In this document: piece after piece, positions 18,724 to 26,432 of the stretch | How positions within the stretch are numbered: position 1 is the stretch's first letter | How the letters are laid out: every line of letters begins with the position of its first letter | From: Sphacelaria rigidula | Taxonomy: Eukaryota; Phaeophyceae; Sphacelariales | DNA: 26,432 nt | Assembly: GCA_964200075.2 (NCBI GenBank) | Contig: CAXNAA020000138.1 | Coordinates: 1 to 26,432, forward strand | Reading direction: 5' to 3' | Notes under the pieces: generated by a model | The model's input: only the letters and a program-made list of their open reading frames with translations | The model's database searches: none | Told to the model about the DNA's origin: nothing | Made by a program: the position numbers and the translations under genes

Positions 18724-20274
18724 CTACAGCTCTACCCTCGTGGATTTGCTCAGCTCGTCACTAAAAGGTATATCCGCACCGCCGAACCAATGCGACAAGC
18801 CATCTGTCTTCACAGCTGCTTTGGCAGTACTGAACACCTGTGCTTCAGTCAGTTTCACAGAGGAAACCAGAGGCAAAACGGGAACAGCTACACAGTCCCG
18901 AACAGCAACACCTCCTGATGGCACGTTATCCTCCTCAAACACCCCGCGGCGCAACAGTGGAGACACCACCGCCATCGCTGTCAAATACGCCAAACCTGTC
19001 CATGTAAACAGCGGTGCACACGACCACCCCAACACCACGCCACGCTCGTCGTCGCCGTCGGAATTGTGATGGCTGACAGCTTGCAGGTCGTTCTGCGTAC
19101 CCGCTTCACGCGGGTCACACGCCCCTATTGTTTCGATCATGCAAGGCGTGTCCACAGCTACGCGCTGGTCCGGCGGCAATTCCGCCAACCCGGCATCCAC
19201 CTGTCCTTCAAGTAGACACCCCTGTGAATCATCTGAACGATGTTCCGCCATATCACTGTCGGGGATAGATTCACCATGAGCACGGCAAGCTCCCAGCTCA
19301 CCCTGCTCGTTCGCAATACGCGAATAACACCACCCTACAGCTTTGAGCATGCAAGGATTATCTCCAGCTACGCACTGGTCCGGCGGCACTAAGCAGCTGG
19401 GACCTCCACCCACCAGTACTTGCCCATTGGCCCATGTAGGCCTCGCCCTCTCAACATCGCCAACAGCAGCAGCGGTATCACCCATATTCGCTACAGCCGC
19501 CACCTCCTGTCCGGCTTGCTGCTTGACGGCAATAGTGGCAACGCCTCCAGCGCTCTCGTGCCTGTTCCCTCGGACTAGCGATGGCTATGTGACTTGTTCG
19601 ACTCGTCCAACAGCACTGCCAGCGGCTGCTAATTCAGCAACGACTACTGTACTCTCACTGTTCTTGCTGCCGAGTGCGTCTCTTCGGACAGACACATGCG
19701 TCGTCACCTTCGCGCCCCTCAAAGTGGCACCGTGTTGTTGCTTCAGTCCCGGGCGAGCGGTTTCTACTTCTGCACGCTCAGCAGGTGCACCATCGTGCCT
19801 GTCGCCTCGGGCAGACACATGCTTCTCGGCTTTCACAGTGCAAGCATTTTCCCTGTATCGTTGTTTCAAACGCGGACCACCTACTGCACGTTCGGCGGGT
19901 GCACTGTCGTGCCTCTCCCCTCGGGCAGACACATGCTTTTCGGCTTTCACAGTTCAATGCGCCCCACTGGACGAAGCATGCTTGCGCAACGCGAAAAGCA
20001 ACTGCTCGTTCTCAACATCATAATTATGTTTCAATAACGCCTCACGCAGACATTGCGCAATATGTTTCGGCATAAGGTCAGAAACTGCTGCCACCTCAAA
20101 GAGGTTTGTCCACCGCGTTTTCACCTGATCTAGATCTCGCACGTATTGGTCTTATTTCGGTAAAAACTCGGTCGATTTCTCGCTCGAAAAACTACGGCCG
20201 TAGCACGGCATCTCCAGCGCCAGTACATGAACAACACGACCATCGACGATGACATATTCCTGCGCTTTGTACAT
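18724..20274 (-). pseudogene. Copy B Gag-like fusion ORF, about 516 codons with three stops
   Basis: One frame runs from ATG at 20274 to the TAA at 18724, broken only by TAA near 20152, TGA at 19954 and a stop near 19585. Order: Gag-like start (MYKAQEYVIVDGRVVHV; TNLFEVAAVSDLMPKHIAQC), three diverged copies of a 38-residue repeat (core KAEKHVSARG), a region with PPDQ-VA-D-PCM twice 70 residues apart, an acidic run, a hydrophobic stretch (about 19040-18955) and a conserved tail. Copy A extends about 35 residues beyond the B stop. No protease, RT or integrase is present. The frame is unusually long for dead DNA. Function unknown; the N-terminus suggests a particle protein. Confidence 0.6.
19685..19960 (-). 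repeat. Coding tandem repeat, 114-bp unit
   Basis: TCGGGCAGACACATGCTT begins at 19807 and again at 19921, exactly 114 bases (38 codons) apart. A more diverged copy begins at 19685. Reading minus, each unit encodes AEKHVSARG-RHD-APAERA or a decayed form. The period is a multiple of three, so it expanded in frame. Confidence 0.8.
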
Positions 20275-20602
20275 TTCGATCAGCAGTACAGCACCTCACA
20301 CCGCCTTCTTTCGAAAAACGAAGTCTCCTCTCACTCACAGGAGCAACAACTCTTTCCTTACACCAAGACGGGCTGTACCACCTTACGACGACCACCACAC
20401 ACGCCTCTTCCTCACGCGGTTCTCACCACGTCTTGTAGTCCTTAGACTCCTCTTCCTGACCGTACCTGGCCAAGCGTGGAACACGCAACCCTCGCTGGCT
20501 GCACCAGGCAGTAGCTGCGCCGCTTTTTCTGGAACGCTGCTGGGCTCGCTAGCTGTCGACCAACCCACCGCACCTCACGCACGAGCGATACCACAGCCCA
20601 CC

Positions 20603-21067
20603 TGTGACGATTCACAGGCAACCGATCATTAGATTACCGTACAGTCAGCTTACGGTAGTCTAGTCGGTTGCCTATAAATCGTCACAGAAGTTAGTCGTGA
20701 GGGTTCGATCCCCGTCACTTTCACTCCGAGAAGGGCTGTCCCCTTGCCAGCGCTGTAAAACTGTTCGCGCTCACGGTATCGGTCTAATGTTGGCAACACG
20801 TATCCTGTCGGAGTTTCCCGTCTCCCCCACTCATTTCCAGAGTGTGTGCACTGGGGTCCCTAGCAGTCAACTCGGGGATTGGACTCTCCCACATGACCCT
20901 CTTTTTTACCGGAGGTAGGGTTTTCCTCATTTCTTTAAAAAAAGTGCGTCCGACGGGAACCGAACCAGCGACTACATTTTGTGACGATTGGTACGAAACC
21001 GATTGGACTACCACGCAGTCAGCGCTGGCTTTGCAGACGTCTAATCGGTTGCCTATAAATCGTCACA
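20603..21067 (+). mobile_element. T2: complete T-family element inserted in copy B leader
   Basis: The 465-base element starts TGTGACGA and ends TCGTCACA. Each end is itself an imperfect palindrome of 84-88 bases (20603-20686 and 20980-21067). The inner arms continue into inward-facing tRNA-like units. The interior matches T1 and T3 (CGTCACTTTCACTCCGAG, CCCCTTGCCAGCGCT, GTCTCCCCCACTCATT, GTGCGTCCGACGGGAA). Removing it restores the uninterrupted sequence seen in copy A at 17875-17896, with CACC on the left and CGCC on the right as a likely 4-base target duplication with one change. No protein is encoded. Confidence 0.85.
20656..20712 (+). promoter_or_regulatory. tRNA-like pol III A and B boxes in T2 left unit
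   Basis: TAGTCTAGTCGG (20656-20667) fits the A-box pattern TRGYNNARNNGG. GGTTCGATCCC (20702-20712) fits the B box GGTTCGANNCC. They are 34 bases apart, a normal tRNA spacing. AATCGTCACAG between them could be an anticodon-loop relic of a tRNA such as Asp (GTC), which is a guess. The flanks do not fold into a full acceptor stem, so this is not called a tRNA gene. A matching unit faces it from the right end. Confidence 0.6.
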
Positions 21068-21135
21068 CGCCCTAGCACTACCTCAGAACCTCCTCGGCTC
21101 TACTTCTCCAACTCCTCGCGACGTTAACCCGCCTT

Positions 21136-21800
21136 GACAGCAGCGGCCCAAGGACAGCAAAGAGCCTCACAAAAATAACTGCACACCTATACCGTGGTAG
21201 TGCTCTGAAGATATCGATGAAATGATTTACCATGATGATTGAATGATTGATTAATTACATGATTGTCGCACTTCCCCTGAGCCCTCAGGGATTCAGCCGT
21301 GGTCACATTATAGGCAGACGTACCCCAGACGAAACACATCTGAAACACCCGCTGAAGAACAAAAATGATTACGCAGATAAAAAAATACATTGATGTTTCA
21401 CCCCTGCATTTGACGTCGCTCGATTCCCCCTCAATCAAAAGTCACAATTTTCCATTCTGTGGTCACTGGCTTTCTTTCGTGTGCCTCGGTAGTGCTTGTT
21501 GCCCATCATGTACTTGGTCGGGCTCTATCTACCAAAAACATATGTCACGGTCAGGAAAGGTGATGGCGCTGTTGAATCACAGTACTTGTCAGTGTTTGAA
21601 ATTAAAAAATACGTATTGGCTGGGGTGCTAAAAAGGTCCTACTCGTGGGTGGCATATTGTTCCGCATATATTCATCGGGGGGATGAATACATATGGGTGA
21701 AACTTTAGCTTTGAACTTTTGAAGAGCTTCCAAATAAAAGCTACACGTTTTCGTTCTGGGGAAGTTGTCTTACGCAGGTGCCAGAGGATGAGCTGGGTGG
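21136..21800. other. No gene seen
   Basis: Past the end of copy B homology this stretch has several short frames (up to 88 residues at 21365-21631) without recognisable domains. No repeat relation to the rest of the window was found. Confidence 0.4.
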
Positions 21801-22084
21801 TGTAGGCTTGTCTGAATACAGAACATGGTCACAGTGCTGCTCCAGAGGCTTCCTCCCTGTCACGGGCTCTAGAGACTTCAGGATTGAAGCAATTACACAA
21901 ATAGCAGTCTTAGTTCAAACCGGAAGTGACCGGCACACCTCGCATGCAGACATCATACATCACGGAGTCCATCGATCATACTCTCGGATCCGTTATCCAT
22001 TAAGCAGCCTATAAACGCCTGCTATGCATTTTCTCCACTGCAGTCATGTACCAACCAACGTAGCACTGTTGCCCGGAGTCTATA
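21801..22084 (-). repeat. LTR relic, inverted partner of 619-900
   Basis: Read minus it begins TATAGAC and ends AAGCCTACA. The alignment with 619-900 is near full length, with scattered changes. It stands alone without gag or pol beside it, so it is a solo LTR or truncated copy. Confidence 0.7.
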
Positions 22085-22100
22085 CGCTGTATATTTGGGT

Positions 22101-22136
22101 ATGTGAGACGATGTGAGACGATGTGAGACGATGTGA
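22101..22136. repeat. 10-bp tandem repeat
   Basis: ATGTGAGACG is repeated three times and followed by a partial ATGTGA copy, right beside the LTR relic. Confidence 0.85.
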
Positions 22137-24186
22137 AAGGAAGAGCACGGACAGGAAGAGGGCGTCGGACACAACAGTGTATAGTGTAGAAAAATTGTTC
22201 CGAAAATGATCATTTAACTTGGATTGAGTATAAGTTTGAGCTTCACTTGCATGCCAAGTTGAGTATGATACGGAGAGATATTTACGCCATCAATAACTTG
22301 ACCTTTACGTGAAATTGAATGTTGAGCGTTGATTTAGAGCGATTTGTACTGTTCGCTCTACCTTGCTAATTTTTCATTTCAAGTTTTTTTTTTATATCGA
22401 CATCCTACTGAGGGATGTCAAAGACTTCAGTGGTTAGCTACTACAGCAAGTGTATCGGGCATCGTGGAGGGGCATTTCGGAACGGAAACATTTCATTCAT
22501 TCATTGACGGCTTCTCACTCTCAATCGAGTCCTGGACTTTCAATCTCACGAAACATTGTTGAATACGAACCAATACTGTACGTTTCCTTGAGCGGACAAT
22601 AAGGAAAATAATTATATTGGGGAACATGCCTCTTACTGGTGTGCCATATTCCCTCGTACATTATGGCATACATTTCAAAATTATTTTCGTCAATTGATAC
22701 GCTGAATGCGAGTGTAGCGTATTTACCCGCCGTGATATAACAAAAAGATAGTGTGTTGGTGTTTGTTTGATCTCGGAATATATGTGAGTAATGCCATGGT
22801 AGTACCGGCGCACAATTTTATTCACAGGCTTTTGAGTTCAGGGGTGTTTCAATATGGAACATCTGGGCCCAGCCATGCAACCTCAGACAACATTTGCCCT
22901 CAGAAGTGCATCCTTACTATAGCACGACTAATATCAATAAGTGAGTACCTCTTTGGAATCCTAAACCTTTGATCGCCAAGGTTGGTAATTTGGGTCACGC
23001 AGTAACTTTTAGGTGAAAATGGGCTGAAAATTGAAAAAAGCACACATTTCACATGCGGCCGATCGCCTCCCATCCAGGCTAATATTGTTTCAATCCTTAG
23101 AGTATCCCTTGATACTCTCTGCTTTGATCGCTGTTGCTTACTCGAGAGTATTTGCAGTCCTCTGCAATCCTCTGGAGGGCTTGATTCCCTCCACAGGATT
23201 TTTTTCCCTTCAGATGTTTGTTTCACACACGGTATACTCTCGAGCAATCTTTACCCTCTAGTGTATGCTTTATCCTGAAATACTCTATAGGTATGAAAAA
23301 CCTTGTGGCAAATAACATCAGAGAAATATTTGCAATCCAGAGATTTCACGGGCCGTATGCTCAAGAATCTAGACACTGGAGTAAATATATAAATATCCTC
23401 TCCAGTACCATCATATACTGGAGATTCATTTTAAACGGGGAACCGACCCGCAACGTGTATAAATCAAGAGCTCGACACTCCATCTGGCCATAAGGTTGTC
23501 CCTCGCGGAATATGCACTAAAGTAAAGGGTCCTACCGCATGAAGTGGTGGCTGGGATAATGTGCATTTGATTCATGTCGCACGAAGGATTGATGAGAAGA
23601 GACGTCAGTATGATTCATGCGTATGGGTGATAGATGGGAAGTATTACGAGCTGGTTGACGTTCATCACCTCAAATCCCTTCATCAGCAAATGTTCACACT
23701 GAATCTTGGAGTTAGACTCTAAAGCTCTGCACACATATTCTATTGAACATTGCGAAACTTTTGATGGAAGGGGTCTTCTGCTTTTTGTGTTCGCCAGTAT
23801 CGGGGGTCCCAGGGCTCTGGGCGTTTTTGAGGGATCACAGGCCCTTCTGGAACCCCCGACCACCAGCGAAGCATATAAAATCACAAGACCCTTTTCGTAC
23901 GTTTTTCGTAATGTTTCACAGTATGTGTGTGCAAAGTATCAGAGTCTAATTCCAAGAATCAGATTCCACAGTTTATTAAGTCCACAACTTAGACGAAATA
24001 TGGTCAATAGTTTCAATAAACAAAAACAAATCGACGTAAAATATAGGGCCAAAAATCTTCTGGAAATGAGCGAACATAATCCGAAGTATTTTCGATCCTA
24101 CCACCCTCCAAACAATTTGGGAGGCTGGTCGTTGCGTGGGCGTGGACATACTCCACGACGAGATTCTGCTTCATATATCTGGTGTA
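22137..24186. other. AT-richer unassigned interval of about 2 kb
   Basis: This interval has a different texture from the retroelement blocks, with A/T runs and many small hairpins. Open frames are short (up to 115 residues on minus at 22900-23247 and 161 on plus at 23706-24191). The 161-residue frame (MELDSKALHTYSIEHCETFD and on) shows no motif I know and overlaps other open frames. I do not call it a gene. Confidence 0.4.
23141..23244. repeat. Inverted repeat with nested stem-loop
   Basis: CTCGAGAGTAT (23141-23151) and its exact reverse complement ATACTCTCGAG (23234-23244) enclose a second stem. CCTCTGGAGGG (23169-23179) pairs with CCCTCCACAGG (23187-23197) at 10 of 11 positions around a 7-base loop. 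Confidence 0.7.
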
Positions 24187-24412
24187 TGTAGAGAAGGTAC
24201 AGAAGCGCCCCTAGCATGAGGTGAATATCAGGTTGGATCTTCTGAGAATGAGTTGGAGGATGATTATTGAATGCATATTATACTGTGTATGCAAGGGCAG
24301 CAGAACAGGGATCACTTCTGGTCTTCACGAAGACAGCTGTTTGTGTAACTGCTGGAGTTTTAAAGTCTCTGGAGCCCTTGACGGGGAGGAAGTCTCTGGA
24401 GGAGCACTGTCA
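24187..24412 (+). repeat. LTR fragment of the M type
   Basis: It begins TGTAGAGAAGGTACAG and follows the M 3' LTR (4916-5181, inverted) through TTGGAGGATGATTATTGAATGC, GATCACTTCTGG and CTGGAGCCCTTGACGGGGAG. It loses similarity after CTGGAGGAGCACTGTCA. The last ~30 bases of the LTR are absent and no internal element sequence is attached. Confidence 0.7.
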
Positions 24413-24869
24413 TGGGTGGGACTGGGGCCCGATTTTGGGTACTATATTTCGGGAAAATGGATCACGAACACTATATGCGTAAGAAATGGATCGTAATCAG
24501 GCGAATTATATTAATAAAATTAATGCATCACCTAGAAACAACGACCTGGCTCATATAAAATGTACTATAAACATGGGACATATCTTCAAGCCTGTGAGTG
24601 CTCGGTGTTGAGATGATTTCTCCTCCGCATAACTCGCTCCAGACCAGTGGGTGGAAACTCTTGGTGCACTAGTGTTCAGCTGCTGTACTACTCGGGAAGC
24701 GCACGCGCCCGAGCTGCCACCCCACATTTACCACCATTGCGAATGTAACAAAACAAGAAGACCTACAGCAGTAGTTGTGGCCGCCACACACCAACGCATC
24801 TGCAGTGAAAGGCGTGCCTGACATCGTGCTAGAACGAGAAAGTACGAAAATTTGGGTACCGTGAGCAGC
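24413..24869. other. No gene seen
   Basis: No coding sequence supported. The last 150 bases may be a very diverged extra unit of the tandem repeat that follows, since GTGGCCGCCACAC resembles the GTGGCTGACCGCCAC block, but this is weak. Confidence 0.35.
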
Positions 24870-25800
24870 AGCGTTGCGCATCCCTTGGGTTCTGTCTCGA
24901 AAACGTCTGTCACAAGACGGCCGTATTTCATCGGTGAACTCGTCCTCTACAAACCAAGGGGTGACAGGGCATTCACTCATGATAAGTGAGGTTGTCCTTC
25001 ATACACATCCCCACAGAACAGAGCAGCACGTGGCTGACCGCCACCAAAGCAAGTGTCGTGACATTGGTGCCAAAAAATAGCATTTGGTCGAAGATGCAAG
25101 TTGGTGTAAATCGCATGGTTTACATACTATTTTCAGTATGTACAGGCAGTCAGTTAAAATATCGTGGCTTTGCTGACCTGTTCGTATATATTCAGTGTGT
25201 AGTACAAAATCAAAATCGCCCTTGGCGCCCTGGTTTCTCCGCTGGAACCCTCAGATCCAACAGCCGAAGTTCATGTGTTACGTCGCCCTTTGCAACTCAA
25301 TACATAAAGGGTACTCGCTGTTGAAAGGCTAAGTTGCTTATTGTGCACAGCCGTACAGAACGAAGCAGCACCTGGCGGCACGCCACAAAGTGAAACACCG
25401 TCACACACTGCTCGCTGCAAGAAAAAAATATGCAGCCCAAAACGAAGCTGTCGACCGTCGCATAGTTTGCATCTCAGTCTTATATTAGTATAATATAAGC
25501 AGACAATTACCAAGTACATGATCACAACAGTCGCCAGAAGATGTAAGGCAGTGCAAGTACTACAATCGCTCTAGAGGCCTCGGCTTCTGCACTGGAGCTC
25601 TGACACGAAACAGCCGCTAGCTTTGTCTTTTTTCTGTGAACTCCCCCTCTAAAATTCGATACTTGAAGGGATACTCACTGTTGAAAGGCGGAATTGCCTC
25701 TTGTGCACAGCCGCACAGAACTAAGCAGCAACGCCTGCCAGATGAATGCGCGGTGAACAAACCGTTTTGAGGTGACAGCAGTTTCTCACCTCATGCCAAA
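24870..25800. repeat. Diverged tandem repeat, about 340-360 bp unit, three copies
   Basis: The anchor block CACAGAAC..AGCAGCA appears at about 25013, 25355 and 25715, so the period is 342 then 360. Other shared blocks include GGGTACTCGCTGTTGAAAGGC against GGGATACTCACTGTTGAAAGGC, TTGTGCACAGCCG.ACAGAAC, and CGCATGGTTTACAT against CGCATAGTTTGCAT. The copies are much diverged and no conserved frame runs through them. Confidence 0.65.
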
Positions 25801-25855
25801 ACATATTGCGAGATGTCGGTGTTACACGTTCTTGGGGCATGATTATGACGTTGTG

Positions 25856-26089
25856 TATAGACTTCTGTCACTCAAGATCAGATCGCCATGTGGACTCCTC
25901 CCATCTCGAGCACATGGACTTCAGCGGCTTTAGTTATTCATATATTAACCCTCAGAATAGTATAGGAGAACAGGACCATAGCCTCTCTCAACCAGTGTAG
26001 CAAAGCCAAGCCTCACGTCATAGAGGTCAAGCATCACAGGGTCTGGCAATCAGACCCGCAACTCCACCTACAATATCCCTAACCTTAGG
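25856..26089 (-). repeat. A/B-type LTR, minus orientation, 5' truncated
   Basis: It ends (minus) GTCTATA at 25856 and matches 18060-18318. It lacks the first ~25 bases of the LTR, starting at ACCTAAGGTTAGGG, where it meets the next LTR. It is more diverged than the 18060 and 26092 copies. Confidence 0.75.
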
Positions 26090-26091
26090 TA

Positions 26092-26350
26092 TGTAGACTC
26101 TAGCCACCATTGTTACCTGAGGTTGGGGACGTATGTAGGTGGAGTTTTGGGTCGGATTGCCGGACTCTGTGATGGGTGACGTCCTTGACGAAAGAGCCTG
26201 GTTTTGCTACTCTGGTGGAGAGAGGCTATGGTCCTGTTTTCCTATACTATGCTGAGGGTTACTACATAAATAAGCAAAGCTGCTGAAGTCCCTGTGCCCG
26301 TCATGGGAGGAGTCCACATGGCGATCTGATATGAGTGACAGAAGTCTATA
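26092..26350 (+). repeat. A/B-type LTR, plus orientation
   Basis: A 259-base LTR runs from TGTAGAC to GTCTATA and aligns over its length with the reverse complement of 18060-18318. It is followed by leader sequence, so it is a 5' LTR. Confidence 0.85.
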
Positions 26351-26432
26351 ATGAACGTTCATTAAGTCCGCTGAGGCGGTAGGTACGCTGTAAAGCAGCT
26401 GACATTTCAAGATAGGGACGCCTGCAGGCCTG
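26351..26432 (+). mobile_element. Start of a further A/B-type element, cut by window end
   Basis: ATGAACGTTCATTAAG directly follows the LTR. The rest to the window edge is the same leader as the reverse complement of 17975-18059 (CCGCTGAGGCGGTAG, GTAAAGCAGCTGACATTTCA). A gag-like start would be expected several hundred bases beyond the edge. Confidence 0.75.

Larger units (their letters stand above)
18319..21135 (-). mobile_element. Copy B: pol-less LTR element, internal region with T2 insertion
   Basis: On the minus strand: leader from about 21135 to 20275, T2 within it (20603-21067), a long broken ORF from 20274 to about 18620, and a 3' tail to 18319 at the LTR. It is more complete than copy A, keeping the repeat region 19504-20075. 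Homology to the A leader ends near 21135 and no 5' LTR is found there, so the upstream end is broken. Confidence 0.75.

Noticed and set aside
18347-19069. 240-residue plus-strand frame
   Set aside because: It is antisense to the conserved A/B protein and is Ser/Thr/Pro-rich through complementarity. The minus frame is the one shared with P and between copies.
20641-20720. True tRNA gene in T2
   Set aside because: A and B boxes are good, but no seven-pair acceptor stem or proper anticodon stem could be drawn. The same sequence recurs as element ends, so it is tRNA-derived at most.
21150-21200. Resemblance between 21150-21200 and 5-55 (CCTATACCGTGGTAG against CCCTACCGTAGCA)
   Set aside because: The similarity is too short and interrupted to call a shared repeat.

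Overview
This is eukaryotic nuclear DNA made almost wholly of broken, nested LTR retrotransposons, their LTR fragments and small inverted-repeat elements. I found no host gene, rRNA, true tRNA gene or CRISPR in the 26.4 kb. No reading frame of normal gene length is intact. The coding-looking stretches become recognisable pol or gag proteins only when internal stops and frameshifts are read through. The gag-protease-RT-RNase H-integrase-chromodomain layout and its motif style (RT entry ending in PKKGNYRLV, RNase H TDHRNLAYVF, integrase HFDYLYV, chromodomain WEPL) resemble Ty3/gypsy elements that I associate with oomycetes and red algae. That is recognition from memory, so the host should be read only as a non-metazoan, probably algal or oomycete, eukaryote.

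Layout. 1-300: gag stub fused to an LTR end. 619-900: LTR relic. 1250-1685: inverted-repeat element T1 with tRNA-like ends. 2158-2325: short solo LTR with a target duplication. 2326-4620: nothing recognised. 4730-4917: minisatellite. 4916-8797: element M on the minus strand (3' LTR, chromodomain, integrase, RNase H, insertion T3, RT start, protease). 8798-13256: element P on the plus strand, bounded by two 280-bp LTRs and missing most of pol. 13257-about 16390: element C on the plus strand, a second gypsy-like lineage with protease, RT start and a DD35E integrase. About 16391-18059 and 18319-21135: two minus-strand copies (A and B) of a pol-less element, sharing the single LTR at 18060-18318. 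Copy B is interrupted by T2 (20603-21067), while copy A keeps the empty site. 21801-22084: inverted partner of the 619-900 LTR. 22.1-24.2 kb: AT-richer unassigned DNA with hairpins. 24187-24412: LTR fragment of the M type. 24870-25800: diverged tandem repeat of about 350 bp. 25856-26432: two A/B-type LTRs head to head, the right one leading into a further copy that leaves the window.

How the parts relate. The LTR types begin TGTAGA or a close variant, and the P, M and 619/21801 types also share their 3' portion. P and the A/B elements share their 3' internal tail and a palindromic motif directly after the 5' LTR, although A/B encode no polymerase. A/B therefore look like non-autonomous partners carrying a Gag-like N-terminus and an unfamiliar protein with a hydrophobic segment. 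The three T elements are the most unusual objects: each end is a tRNA-like unit with pol III A and B boxes, arranged as convergent inverted repeats.
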